A program made the translations under genes and the position numbers. 64,000 nucleotides of DNA, taken from positions 558,001-622,000 of the forward strand of contig CBDCVA010000001.1 in assembly GCA_965222935.1 (NCBI GenBank), written 5' to 3'. Under the pieces are notes generated by a model. That model was not told the DNA's origin, searched no databases, and saw nothing but the letters and a program-made list of their open reading frames with translations. The DNA is from CBDCVA01 sp965222935 [NCBI: Candidatus Latescibacterota bacterium]. Lineage in GTDB: Bacteria > Latescibacterota > CBDCVA01. Shown piece after piece: positions 18,301 to 27,713 of the stretch. Within the stretch, counting starts at the first letter, position 1; every line of letters starts with the position of its first letter.

Positions 18301-18715
18301 CTACACTCCCGCCTCGACCCTCTGTATCAAGGCCTGCATGTAGCCGATCGCGAAGGCGCGAGCCCCGATGGCCATACGGGGAGTCGCCGGCGATGTGCGG
18401 CGTGTGATCGGGCGTAAGCACACCGTCGAATCCGACCTCCTTGTAAGTGCGCATCGCCTCGAACATATTCACGTCGCCTTCGTCGATAAAGACATCGTCG
18501 AAGACGGGGTAGACCCCCCTGACGTTGCGGAAGTGGACGTAGACGATCTTGTTCCGCTCGCCGAAGTAGCGAATGACGTCGATGACCTGCGGGCCCACCA
18601 TCTCGGTGAAGGTGCCCTGGCAGAACTCGATGCCGTTGTAGTCGCTGGGCACTAGCTCCATCATGCGCTTGTAGCCGTCCACGCTTTGCAGGATGTTGAC
18701 TGTGCCGATGTCTGC
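18301..18715 (-). pseudogene. 3' fragment of a mannonate dehydratase (UxuA-like), frameshifted
   Basis: Only the C-terminal 135 residues or so of a UxuA-type mannonate dehydratase remain, including the typical FCQGTFTEMVGPQVIDVIRY, VYVHFRNVRG and DGVLTPDHTPHIAGDSPYGH runs. The fragment begins directly after the stop of the sialidase-like gene (in-frame TGA at 18716-18718), with no start or ribosome site. After PYGHRG the frame slips: the following DNA in the next frame reads RAFAIGYMQALIQRVEAGV and stops at 18301. One extra C in the GGGGCTCGCG stretch explains it. So both a 5' truncation and an indel are present. The parent enzyme dehydrates D-mannonate in hexuronate breakdown. Confidence 0.78.
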
Positions 18716-20104
18716 TCACCCCCGTCCCCTTTCCTCGACATCATCGTCTGGGGGTTGCCCTTTGCTCAGCCACGCCTCATCGAACAGGCTCACGAAGATC
18801 CCGTGCGATGATGCCCAGAGGGTGGTGTCGTTCGTGGAGTAGCCATAGTACGTGCAGACGATAGTGCCGTCAGTCAGTTGCGTGCTTACGGGATAGCCGA
18901 TGTCTCTCATCCCCGGTTTGAATTCGTGAAGAACGCGCATCGATTTCATGTCCCACGTCCTGGCGTCGTCGTGGCTCAGGATCGCGCGCACGGTCCAGGG
19001 CGGTCTGCGATGGCCGTAGACCAACAGCACCTCGCCGCTCTGGAGACGCAGCATGTAGGGCGGGAGGCCCCAGATGCCGAGCCTGACCGGTTCGGACCAG
19101 GTGTAGCCGTGGTCGGTCGATTCCGCCTGGAAGAGGTACCAGCCTGAACCCATGCGGCCCCTAGGATAGATCATATCGGGCAGGTGGAGCTTCGGGTCCG
19201 GAGGCGGCTGAGTCCGCAACAGGCAGACGACCCGACCGTCCCTGGCCGTGTAGAGATTGGGTTCCGTGAAGCAAAAGACGTTCCCTTCGTTGTGAAGCTG
19301 CGCTATACGCTGCCAGGTTTTACCCTCATCCGTGCTGCGGTCAAACACGGCGGTCTTGGGCGTGGGGCCCCAAGGCGCTTCGGGGCCCGGAGGAATCCAC
19401 GACGAGGCAACCAGCAGCGACCCGTCGGCGCACCGGGTGAAACCGGTTGCGCGGGGGATCACCCCGGTCTCACCCGGAGACAGGAGCGGGATGCCCTTCT
19501 CACTGAGCGAGGTGATCAGATGGGCCGGACTGCGGGATGCGCAGACAACCCTATCCGGCGGCGACGGCCTGCAGTCTTCCTCCGAGGGCACAATAGCCCC
19601 GGGGGCATTGACGAGCGTACTAGACAAGAACGAAAAGGCATCCTCGCGTTCCCGCGTGATCCGCCATGTGTGCGCACCGTCGTCGCTGATCGCCCAGCAG
19701 GGATCCATTCTGTGCTGCTGGTGCGGATGGTCCCCTGCGAGCGCAATCAGCGGCACCGGCTGGACGCCGAAGGCGATGGTCAGCCGCCTGCTTTCCATCC
19801 GGACGATGTTGGGGAAGCTCGCGTAGTCGCCCTCGATGCCGTAGACCAGCAGGTCGAGTTTCTCGCTGGGTTGACGCTTGCGCGGCACTTTTGCCGTCGG
19901 CGGGTTGATGAACTCGGGGCGTCGGACCCATTTCACCAGCCGAGCGAACCATTCCGTCTGTTTCTCAACACCCGTGGCATCCCCCTGCGCCACCGCTTCG
20001 CTCAGTGCGTCCAGTAGCCATACCGTGGCGGCCGTGATGCCCGGCTGTCGCCTTGCCAACTCTCGCCAATCCTCTCGAATCACCTCCAGGTTGAGCTGTT
20101 CCAT
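18716..20104 (-). CDS. Sialidase-fold (BNR/Asp-box) protein, no signal peptide
   Basis: About 462 residues forming a predicted six-bladed propeller. Asp-box repeats of the S-x-D-x-G-x-T-W type are visible as SDDGAHTWR, STDEGKTWQ and STDHGYTWS, with a degenerate SHDDARTWD. An N-terminal helical stretch of about 90 residues precedes the propeller and there is no signal peptide or membrane segment, so export is not evident. Members of this group hydrolyse sialosides or related sugars, but the exact substrate is unknown. ATG at 20104 is chosen over an upstream GTG (20125) because AGAGGGGG lies seven bases before it. A truncated mannonate dehydratase follows directly downstream. Confidence 0.7.
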   Translation of the reverse strand: MEQLNLEVIREDWRELARRQPGITAATVWLLDALSEAVAQGDATGVEKQTEWFARLVKWVRRPEFINPPTAKVPRKRQPSEKLDLLVYGIEGDYASFPNIVRMESRRLTIAFGVQPVPLIALAGDHPHQQHRMDPCWAISDDGAHTWRITREREDAFSFLSSTLVNAPGAIVPSEEDCRPSPPDRVVCASRSPAHLITSLSEKGIPLLSPGETGVIPRATGFTRCADGSLLVASSWIPPGPEAPWGPTPKTAVFDRSTDEGKTWQRIAQLHNEGNVFCFTEPNLYTARDGRVVCLLRTQPPPDPKLHLPDMIYPRGRMGSGWYLFQAESTDHGYTWSEPVRLGIWGLPPYMLRLQSGEVLLVYGHRRPPWTVRAILSHDDARTWDMKSMRVLHEFKPGMRDIGYPVSTQLTDGTIVCTYYGYSTNDTTLWASSHGIFVSLFDEAWLSKGQPPDDDVEERGRG

Positions 20105-20261
20105 TTTTGACCCCCTCTTCCACACCAGACATGCTGCTACTGATCGGAGCTTTGCGCGCGGTACTCCTTTCCCGTGTCAGGTGTGCGATACCGAACACGC
20201 GTCTTTTCAGCCGCGCACGCCCAATAGCTGACCCCACCTGATTGAGGCTGAGTCTGATCAT

Positions 20262-20835
20262 CACAGGGTCAAGTATCAGAGTACCATCGCCATCTTGAGC
20301 ATGGCGAGAAAGCTTGTGGCCAGCTTCTCGAATCGCGTCGCAATCCGCCGATGCTCTTTGAGCCATCCGACGCAGCGTTCGACCACGTTGCGGCGGCGAT
20401 AGGCGTCGTGATCGAAGGCGCGTGAGCAAAGGTAAGCCTTCTCATGCGAGCGTCGAGGGACCACGGCCCCAATGCCGTGTTGGCGAGGCCACATGCGGGT
20501 TCGGCGAAAGCTACACGCTTTGTCCCCGCTCAGCCGTTTCGGGCACTGGCGGAGGCGTCCCACCGCTCGGGGTCCTAAACGCGTCCACCATCGCTTCGAA
20601 TCAGGTGGCTTCATGCCGCTGTCTGGCTGCGATGGCGATGGCCAGGGGGATTCCGTGACCGCCAGATACCGGGTGAATCTGCAACGGTCCCATAATCCGA
20701 CCCCACGTCCCATCTCGCTCTGGCACGTCCTGCCACGGTGCCCCCCGGCATGCAAGACCCGGAGCACAGCCCACCCAGAATCGCTCGGTGATCTTTCCAC
20801 GGCCGTCCCCGCCCAGAACCCTTCGGAAGCAAATC
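20262..20835 (-). mobile_element. IS5-family transposase remnant, multiply frameshifted
   Basis: Read on the minus strand, three frames in turn give an IS5-type DDE transposase. First comes an N-terminal piece with GRGRPWKDHRAIL. A middle piece reads HGIPLAIAIAARQRHEATRFE. The C-terminal piece reads GDKACSFRRTRMWPRQHGI and NVVERCVGWLKEHRRIATRFE, with the catalytic Glu of the DDE triad. The C-terminus is cut by TGA where relatives have Arg in RYL. At least two frameshifts and one stop make it dead. I could not define terminal inverted repeats or a target duplication. Confidence 0.75.
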
Positions 20836-21093
20836 CTTGATCTGCTCTCACTGCTAGTCCATCAACTCGTGCCGCCTCACGGGTTTACCTCCTCTTGCAC
20901 TCTTCCAACCAACAACGCATCAAGGAGGGGCGGCACAAATAGCATTTATCAGACACAGTCTAACATAACAGGTGGACCGGTTTGCGGGGCCAGGTCAATG
21001 CTGAATGCCGCGAATTCCAACGATACCGGACTTGTGTTTGATGCGGAGAAAGGTAACAAAGAAGCAGTACGCCCTTTTGTCCACGCCTAACTG
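20836..21093. other. Gap between IS remnant and the next gene; nothing recognised
   Basis: A 258-base AT-richer stretch without a ribosome site or long frame on either strand. It includes the 3' flank of the gene at 21094 but no hairpin with a T-run. Confidence 0.4.
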
Positions 21094-22104
21094 CTAGAGA
21101 AGACTGACATCCGCCAGATAGGTGGCTGACGGGGCAAGAGTCGTTCCGCTTCCCTCGTGGCTAGAGTAGTACGAAACGAGTCCTCTAGTATCGCTGACCT
21201 GCACGAAGCCCGGATAGGAGTTGTCGCCGCCACTAGGCAGTTCAACAATCTCCTGAAGTCGATCGCCGATCAGCCAATAGAGCGCTGTTTTGTGGTTCGC
21301 CCGATCGGTGGTCTTCCGGCCTCCGACGATGTATTTGTGGCCCCATTTCGCCAAGAGCGGCCCGCCGATGTTGCGATCCAGGTCGGTGTGGGTCCAGTGC
21401 TGGTACGGAGGACGTGACCTGCATATCTGGGCCGGTCGCGGCGGTCTGCCGCGGCCAACGGCGAGAATCGAACCGTCGTCCTCGAACAGAAACGCCGTCT
21501 CGCTTCCATAGCTCTCCTGAAACAGCCCTCTGGTCTTCCAAATAAAACCATCATCACTCTCCAGAAGCGCCGACTGTGTGATGGGATCGGCATCCTTTAG
21601 TGTGGCTGTGGGAACGAACCCCGGTTTGCGTCGACCGCACAGGTAGGCTTTGCCGCCATGAGTGGCTGCCCGCCATATGTAGTGGCCATAAGTGCCTTCC
21701 AAGATACACGGCCCTTGCCACACTTGGCCGTCGGCGCTCCAAGCGCAGTAGCCCAGATGATCGTTGAGGTCGCGTTTTTCCGGCCCGTATGGAGACGGCT
21801 CTGAAGGGTCACACAGCCAGGTGCCGGTGTAGACGAACAGCGTGCCGCCGAAGACCAGAAAGTGCGGGTCACGAACGTCACGATCGGGGACGCTGAACGC
21901 GTGCACATGCTGCCATTTGTCTGCGTCCACGCTGCTCAGAACGATGATGCGAGAAGAGGGGTAAACGCCATGACCATCCGGGCAGTTCCGGAAGGTGAGA
22001 TAGTACTGGTCTCGAAAACGGCATAGATCGGTAAAAGCATTGTGGTTGCCGTCATTGTAGACCCTACGGACTGACTCAATGGTCACCCGGACGTCTATCA
22101 CCAC
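21094..22104 (-). CDS. BNR/glycosidase-fold beta-propeller protein
   Basis: 336 residues, no signal peptide. Repeating propeller blades are visible: TDLCRFRDQYYLTFRNCPDG near the start (a sialidase-like first blade), SADGQVWQGP, ESDDGFIWKT and FLFEDDGSILAVGRG. Asp-boxes are weaker than in the neighbouring sialidase-fold proteins, so a GH43/GH32-like five-bladed fold is also possible. GTG start at 22104 has AAGGAG six bases upstream. It lies downstream of the sugar-isomerase-like gene with a 125-base gap and the same strand, so the two may share a transcript for sugar use. Substrate unknown. Confidence 0.6.
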   Translation of the reverse strand: MVIDVRVTIESVRRVYNDGNHNAFTDLCRFRDQYYLTFRNCPDGHGVYPSSRIIVLSSVDADKWQHVHAFSVPDRDVRDPHFLVFGGTLFVYTGTWLCDPSEPSPYGPEKRDLNDHLGYCAWSADGQVWQGPCILEGTYGHYIWRAATHGGKAYLCGRRKPGFVPTATLKDADPITQSALLESDDGFIWKTRGLFQESYGSETAFLFEDDGSILAVGRGRPPRPAQICRSRPPYQHWTHTDLDRNIGGPLLAKWGHKYIVGGRKTTDRANHKTALYWLIGDRLQEIVELPSGGDNSYPGFVQVSDTRGLVSYYSSHEGSGTTLAPSATYLADVSLL

Positions 22105-22229
22105 TGTGGCCTCCTTCGTCTATGGCGAGAGATGGGGATAGGGTCTCTCGCCTGAGCCTTTCGAGTGACGCCGCCCGGCGTGCCACATTGTTTGACTGTA
22201 AAGCTCCGGACCCCGTGATCGAACTTGGT

Positions 22230-23033
22230 CTACGCGCCCACCTTCGCCGCCGTGGCTTTGAGCCATTCGATGCCGGTTCGGTGGAAGTCGGGCGGGAAAT
22301 GGTCGTAGGTGACCAGCTCCAGGTAGTCCGCGTAGCCCACCTCGGCAAGAGTCCTCAGCACGGCCTCCCAGTCCACGATGTCGCCGGGAGAGCCAGGGAC
22401 ACACTGGTGGCCGTGAGGGTAGTAATCGTTGAACCCCTTGATGCGAACATAGGCCAGGTTTCCGGCGAAATCCCTGATGGCGCGGCAGGGATCGTCCATC
22501 AGAATGGCCATGTTGGCGCAATCCAGGTTGATCTGGAGCCGTTCGGAGCCCACATGGTGGCGCAGCAGAGCGAAGCAGTTGGCGGTATCAATGAGGAGGT
22601 TCTCGTGGTTATGCATCAGGAGGTCCACCCCGACCTGCTCCGCGTGGTGGCACAGCGGTTTAAGGACACTGATCATCGCGCGCCAGCCGGCGTTCTCACC
22701 CTCGGGGAACGATTCGGGCAGGAACTTAACGCCATCGGCTCCGAGATCGGCCGCAATGTCAAGAGCTTTCCGGAAGAAACGCTCGGTTTCTCCGCTTTCG
22801 ATGCCGCCTAAGAAGCCCACCTTCCAGGGGTTGAGGACGCTGAAGGCAATGTTCCGCTGGCGCGCGAGCTTCTTGTACGCGCTCTTCTCGCTGTCGGTAA
22901 GAGTCTCAGGATCGAGGTGGCAACCGGGCCCTACGGTCGGCCCGCAGGCGTCGTAGCCGGCATCCGCTAGCGCGCCCAGCGTCTCTTCGAAGCTGAACCA
23001 CCTGAGACCGCAGGTGTGAAAGCTGATCTTCAT
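22230..23033 (-). CDS. Sugar phosphate isomerase/epimerase (xylose-isomerase-like TIM barrel)
   Basis: 267 residues, a complete AP-endonuclease-2/xylose-isomerase-type barrel. Strand-end metal-binding candidates appear in order: ADLGADGVKFLPESF (Glu), GVDLLMHNHENLL (His/Glu), LQINLDCANMAI (Asp), YVRIKGFNDYYPHG and DYLELVTYDHF (Glu). These enzymes isomerise or epimerise sugars such as hydroxypyruvate, inosose or keto-sugars; the substrate cannot be named. ATG at 23033 has GGGAGG eight bases upstream. The neighbours (propeller glycosidases, oxidoreductases) fit catabolism of unusual sugars. Confidence 0.8.
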   Translation of the reverse strand: MKISFHTCGLRWFSFEETLGALADAGYDACGPTVGPGCHLDPETLTDSEKSAYKKLARQRNIAFSVLNPWKVGFLGGIESGETERFFRKALDIAADLGADGVKFLPESFPEGENAGWRAMISVLKPLCHHAEQVGVDLLMHNHENLLIDTANCFALLRHHVGSERLQINLDCANMAILMDDPCRAIRDFAGNLAYVRIKGFNDYYPHGHQCVPGSPGDIVDWEAVLRTLAEVGYADYLELVTYDHFPPDFHRTGIEWLKATAAKVGA

Positions 23034-23191
23034 GGGTTCCTCCCGTGCGTCCGTGGGTCAACGTAGTAACGCAATATAGCCGACATGTCCCATGTCAAAG
23101 AGCGGCCTTGCTGCTTTCAGTCATCGGGCGCCTCCAATATGACCCTCGCATGGGGACGGGTCTCCACATGACCGGTAGGTTAGCCTACGAT

Positions 23192-23220
23192 TTGACAACG
23201 ATCCGCTACTTTAATATAGG
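23192..23220 (+). promoter_or_regulatory. Sigma-70-type promoter for the LamG sialidase-like gene
   Basis: TTGACA at 23192-23197, a 17-base spacer, then TATAGG at 23215-23220, in an AT-rich stretch 95 bases before the ATG at 23316. Confidence 0.45.
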
Positions 23221-23315
23221 AAATGCGGGATAGGCTCGTGGAGAAGAAATAAGCGATACATCCCGGGGACAGCTACCACGTCTGCCGCAGGAAGTATCCA
23301 GAAGGAGAAAACGCT

Positions 23316-25241
23316 ATGTCGCGCTCTGACTGGAGAGATGTGGATCATTCCTGGTATTCCAAGATGAAGGCCAGCGGCCCAGGTGGATCGCATAATGGGC
23401 AACCGATGATCGTTGTTGCCGATGACGGTTCTTGGGTTTGCTCGTGGAAGACAGGCACCCGCGAGGCAAGCCCGGATTGCCACATCGTTTACAATAGGAG
23501 TGTCGATAAGGGATTGACTTGGTCTCCCGAGCAGGATGTAGAACCGGAAGACCACGCTCATCCTTCCAGCGATTCGTGTCTGCACAAGAGTCCCGTGACT
23601 GGCAGGATCTTCTGTATCTACCGATACAATGTCAACAGCCACGTTGGACCAGGAACTACCGCCCACGCAGGAGGATTCTTTTTCAGGTACTCCGATGACC
23701 ATGGACAGACGTGGTCCGGCAAGAGGTACCCGATTCCTACGAGAAGGACAGCCATCGATCATCCCACTGGTGAACTCTCGGCGTGGACATGTGGACAAGG
23801 CCCTGTTGTCATCGGAGATGCCTTCTGGTTCTCAGGGACCAAATACGAGATTGCGAACAAAGGCGGCGGAATGGAAACGTGGTTCTGGGTCAGTCCAAAC
23901 ATCCTTTCAGAAAAAAACCCTGAGGGCATTAAGTGGGAGAACAAACCTGACGGGGAAAGAGGCGTCACCACGGCTCATGGCCATAAGCACTGGGAAGAGG
24001 CGGCTCTGGTTACGTTAAGCGATGACAACCATATGTACTGTGTGATGCGAACGCGGAATGCGGGCTTTCTTGGACAATCCTACAGTAAGGATGGAGGAAA
24101 CACGTGGTCCGAGCCGACGCCCGCCGAATATTGGGATGGAAGCGGTGAAGTGAACAATCCGAAAGCTGGCCCAGCGCTTCTGAAGCTCTCGGATGGCACA
24201 TACTTTCTCACCTTTTATAACGATAGGGCAGACAAGACAACACACTGGAGCAAGCTGTTTGATCGCTCCCCCTTATGGTCTGCCGTAGGCTGGCAGGATG
24301 GCGACGTACTGAAATTCTCCCAACCGGAAATACTCCTGTACAATGATCAGGACACAAGCTCAAGCGCTGAGGGAAACAGATTCGACATTCATGCGCCTTT
24401 TGTCTTCGAGACTGACGGAAGGATCTTCGTGGCATACGCCAACAAGCTTACTGATCTCCAGATGACCGAAATCCCCCGTGCGTTGATCGAGGGATTGAAA
24501 AACCAGAGGACCGCAAGAAGGATCAAAACGGACCATCTAGCCGTTTGGATCGATGCGAACGATGATCCAATCGGGCGGACGGTGCCAGCCCACGCCCCCG
24601 CAAAGGTAGATGCGGTGCTGGGGGGTGAGGGCGAGACTGCAGATAAGGCCCCCACTCACGACAAGGTATCCACGGCCTGCTTTTCCTTCCACAGACAGGG
24701 CGGCGGGGACATGATGACCTTACATGGGATCGACGAGGGCGCGTCGTTTGGAGGGCTGGATGAGGGCGCATCTCTTGCAGTGGAGCTCTGGGCCCAATTC
24801 CATGACGTGAAAGCGGGTCAAACGCTGCTGCACAACAGAAACGCCAAAGGGCATGGTATCTGGCTTGGATTGGAGACGGATGGGAGAGTTAGCATCGAAC
24901 TCACCGATACCGAGGGCAGGACTCAGAAGGCGGCGAGTGGGAGGAAGTCGGTTTCGGCCGACCGCTGGTATCACATCGTCGCCAACGTGGATGGGGCAAG
25001 CGACGTGGTTACCTTACTCATCGATGGCAAGATCAGCGGTGACAATCCACGGAAGAATTTCCACGAAATGGGGCGTGCTCTGGGCGACATCAATGGGTCA
25101 TCGACGGTCTTCATTGGTCATCAGTCCACCGAGCTGCAATCGCCGAAGATCCCCTTGCGAGGGAGAATCTCCCAACTCAGGATCTACGACCGATACCTGA
25201 CCACCAACGAAGCCATTGCCAATTACCGTGCAGGAACCTGA
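23316..25241 (+). CDS. Sialidase-fold protein with C-terminal LamG/concanavalin-like domain
   Basis: 641 residues. Residues about 20-400 form a sialidase-type propeller with Asp-boxes SVDKGLTWS, SDDHGQTWS and SKDGGNTWS. Residues about 450-640 look like a LamG/concanavalin-A-type lectin domain, including VELWAQFHDVKAGQTLLH, DRWYHIVANVDG, GKISGD and a closing strand ISQLRIYDRYLT. The lectin part usually binds carbohydrate. No signal peptide is present at the ATG (preceded by AGAAGGAG), which is odd for a polymer-degrading enzyme. It is the only plus-strand gene among its neighbours and has its own promoter. Base composition is less GC-rich than the core, suggesting acquisition. Confidence 0.78.
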   Translation: MSRSDWRDVDHSWYSKMKASGPGGSHNGQPMIVVADDGSWVCSWKTGTREASPDCHIVYNRSVDKGLTWSPEQDVEPEDHAHPSSDSCLHKSPVTGRIFCIYRYNVNSHVGPGTTAHAGGFFFRYSDDHGQTWSGKRYPIPTRRTAIDHPTGELSAWTCGQGPVVIGDAFWFSGTKYEIANKGGGMETWFWVSPNILSEKNPEGIKWENKPDGERGVTTAHGHKHWEEAALVTLSDDNHMYCVMRTRNAGFLGQSYSKDGGNTWSEPTPAEYWDGSGEVNNPKAGPALLKLSDGTYFLTFYNDRADKTTHWSKLFDRSPLWSAVGWQDGDVLKFSQPEILLYNDQDTSSSAEGNRFDIHAPFVFETDGRIFVAYANKLTDLQMTEIPRALIEGLKNQRTARRIKTDHLAVWIDANDDPIGRTVPAHAPAKVDAVLGGEGETADKAPTHDKVSTACFSFHRQGGGDMMTLHGIDEGASFGGLDEGASLAVELWAQFHDVKAGQTLLHNRNAKGHGIWLGLETDGRVSIELTDTEGRTQKAASGRKSVSADRWYHIVANVDGASDVVTLLIDGKISGDNPRKNFHEMGRALGDINGSSTVFIGHQSTELQSPKIPLRGRISQLRIYDRYLTTNEAIANYRAGT

Positions 25242-25523
25242 TCGAGAGAGACCGTGCGGTGGCTGACACCTTTCGCCAGCCGCAAGTTCGACAGCACGCA
25301 TCACCGGCTCTGATGCTAGGAGCGGTGCCTGCGCTGCGAATATCAGGGCATCACCAGTAGTACCTGTTTGCTCTTGCTCCAGGGCTCAGTCTCAGAGACT
25401 CTCGCAACCGAGGCGCCCATCTGGCAGTCCTGTTCCGGGTAGGCAGCCGGTATCCAGCGATGATGTGCTTGCTCCGGGCGTCCGTCGTGATGTGCAGGCC
25501 CGCTGCCTCAAAACGGGACTCGC

Positions 25524-27521
25524 CTAGTAGTACCGGACCAGCGGAATGGACGTCTGCGGGAAGAAGAAAACGTCGGCGATCACGTAGAGCACGGACCCTG
25601 CGAGGTGGCCAACCACAAGCCCGATGAAAAAGGGCTTGCCCCGTTCGTAGAGAGGCAGACCACCGATTGCGATGATGATGACCTTGGCGAGCCAGGTGAG
25701 AAGGAACGAACCGAAATGGCGTATCGTCCCTACCACGAAGGGGCAAGTGAGGCCAATGGGGTGTAAAGGCCACCAAGGGAAGCGGTGGCGCATGAAAATC
25801 AAAAAGGACATCACAGTGCCGCCGATCCCCATGAATTTGAGCCGGCCGTAATCGGGTCCTTGCGGATTGCGCATCTTCGTGGTGACATAGTCGAACGCAA
25901 CGCCCTTTGCGCCCTGGAACGTCCAGTACGCTGTGAAATTGTTGGCTCCTATGCTGTAGCCCAGATAGATGTTGCAGAACAGCATGACTACCACGGTGAC
26001 GATAAGGCCGATCACTGTGGCAATCGTGATGGTGCGGCCACTCATCTTGAGCGAATCGGCCAGCTTGGCCCCGTGCACGACCGCGGGCATGAAGATGGAC
26101 CACATGTTCACGATCCACGCATAGCTGAACGCGATGCCAACCATGGAGGGCCCGGACATCCCGGCTGAACCCAGCGTGTACATCGTGAAGGACTGGGGGG
26201 GAATCGGCGGCCTCATGTAGGGCAGACCAGCCTCGATGACCAGCCGTGTAGCGCCAAAGTAGCAGAGGATAGCCGCTGGGGCAAACAGCGCGATGACGAT
26301 CGCCGACATGCCCGTCTGCGCCATGAACGCCACCATGTAGACTAGGCCGACCAGGATGCATAGCACGGCCATGCGCGACGACATCAGTTCCGGCTCGTCA
26401 TGCTCCATCCGTAAGCCCCGCCAGGCCTTCCGGAAGGCCTGGGCCAGGTGGTGCCGCCCGGCCCAGACGCCGTAAAGGATGAAGACGCTGAAAGCGCCCC
26501 ACGACTGCCAGCCCAGGGAGGCGTAGGAGGACTCGTACATGTCGGCGGCGCCGAGAGTGAACCCAATGCGATTAAAGAACGCCTCCTCGAAGCGAACCAA
26601 CACCTGGAAGAACCAGAAGCTGAACAGCACTTGAGGATTGACGAAGTAGCACAGTCCGATGACCCAAGGCGTGGCGGCGATGATGATGGGTGGGAAGTCG
26701 CCCCCGATGTCGACTTCCCCGCCGAACTTGATGCGCGTGAGGCCCGGCTGGAGAAACGTCACCACGTTGTATGCGAGCATAGTGAAGATGAGCAGGAAGC
26801 CCACAAGGAAAGCCCAACTCCGCGTAACGTGCGGAAGGAGCCGCTCCGAGGCACTATCGCGGATGAGAGCCATGGGCGTGTTCATCAGCGGGAAAGCGAG
26901 CCGCTCATTCTCCACCCATTGCTTGCGGAAGAGTGCCACGAGCGCGATGCAGATCAGGAAAAACGCCCCGAGGAAACTCACCCACCACAGTAGCGGCACG
27001 ACCCATGCGGCCCAGGGGATGGACTCGCCCGCGGGTAAGCCGTTGAAAAACCACGTCATGGTCTTGCCCGTGTCGTCGGGCGTGATCCAGTGTGGTATAT
27101 GATCGTGCAACAGTTTCGCCCACTCGTTCTCCGGCGTGGCGTGGTAGTATGGCGTGGCGAGCGTAGCGACGAACAGGGTGGCCAGGCTGTGGTCCGCGAT
27201 CGCCCCGATGAGTATCACCACGAGGATGACGACGAACTCCTGAGGGCGGAGTGCCCATCCCCGCCTGATGAGCTTCAAGGCGACGTTGAGAACGAAGACC
27301 ATGAACAGCAGCACCATGACGCCGAAGAACGGGAAGTAGCCAAAACCCAGCCCATCGACGCCATGCACCTCTTTGAGGTATGGGATCAACCACCCGCTGG
27401 CGGCTGCCACCAGGACGCTCAACGTCACCGCACGGACCGTGAGGCCGGAGCCGCGTAGACCGGTCGGACACGCTGACCCCACCGCTTCCTCGGAGGGCGG
27501 GGCGATCTGATCAGACGCCAT
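25524..27521 (-). CDS. Polytopic membrane protein of the DUF6785/DUF6784 type (copy 1)
   Basis: 665 residues with at least twelve predicted membrane segments. Conserved patches recur in the paralogue at 30814-32814: SGLTVRAV near the N-terminus, WALRPQEFVVI, ALVALFRKQWVENERLAFP, VIGLCYFVNPQVLFSFWFFQ, SVFILYGVWAGRHHLA, RHRFPWWPLHPIGLTCP and LYERGKPFFIGLVVGH near the C-terminus; both end in RYY. I place it in DUF6785/DUF6784 from memory of such proteins in planctomycete and Latescibacterota-like genomes. No transport activity is established; an oligopeptide-transporter-like role is a guess. ATG at 27521 has only a weak ribosome site. It lies downstream of the CBM9-like gene, same strand. Confidence 0.65.
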   Translation of the reverse strand: MASDQIAPPSEEAVGSACPTGLRGSGLTVRAVTLSVLVAAASGWLIPYLKEVHGVDGLGFGYFPFFGVMVLLFMVFVLNVALKLIRRGWALRPQEFVVILVVILIGAIADHSLATLFVATLATPYYHATPENEWAKLLHDHIPHWITPDDTGKTMTWFFNGLPAGESIPWAAWVVPLLWWVSFLGAFFLICIALVALFRKQWVENERLAFPLMNTPMALIRDSASERLLPHVTRSWAFLVGFLLIFTMLAYNVVTFLQPGLTRIKFGGEVDIGGDFPPIIIAATPWVIGLCYFVNPQVLFSFWFFQVLVRFEEAFFNRIGFTLGAADMYESSYASLGWQSWGAFSVFILYGVWAGRHHLAQAFRKAWRGLRMEHDEPELMSSRMAVLCILVGLVYMVAFMAQTGMSAIVIALFAPAAILCYFGATRLVIEAGLPYMRPPIPPQSFTMYTLGSAGMSGPSMVGIAFSYAWIVNMWSIFMPAVVHGAKLADSLKMSGRTITIATVIGLIVTVVVMLFCNIYLGYSIGANNFTAYWTFQGAKGVAFDYVTTKMRNPQGPDYGRLKFMGIGGTVMSFLIFMRHRFPWWPLHPIGLTCPFVVGTIRHFGSFLLTWLAKVIIIAIGGLPLYERGKPFFIGLVVGHLAGSVLYVIADVFFFPQTSIPLVRYY

Positions 27522-27650
27522 TGCGCTGCTTCTGCGAAGTGTGTGTCAGGCGTTACCAGTGGTGCAGGACAAGCGTGGAGAGTATGTACGGCTCAGGCAC
27601 TTGGCCCGTCAAGCCCTCGGTTGGCGGCGGATGGAGGTGAGCGCAAATGA

Positions 27651-27685
27651 GAAGGCCGGCGACCTTCGTGAGATCCCCGGCCTTC
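27651..27685 (-). terminator. Hairpin after the CBM9-like gene
   Basis: Perfect 9-bp inverted repeat GAAGGCCGG (27651-27659) and CCGGCCTTC (27677-27685), 29 bases past the stop of the minus-strand gene. On that strand it is followed by TCATTT, a weak T-run. Confidence 0.5.
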
Positions 27686-27713
27686 CTTCTCTCCGATGCT
27701 CTGGAGTCGTAGG

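Noticed and set aside
20262-20835. Intact insertion sequence
   Set aside because: The transposase frame is broken at least three times and no terminal inverted repeats were found.
25351-26361. Minus-strand frame of 336 codons overlapping the first DUF6785-type gene
   Set aside because: It is an alternative frame of that gene; the tail beyond it (25351-25523) ends RYYW, faintly like the RYY end of the membrane proteins, but is too short to claim a third copy.
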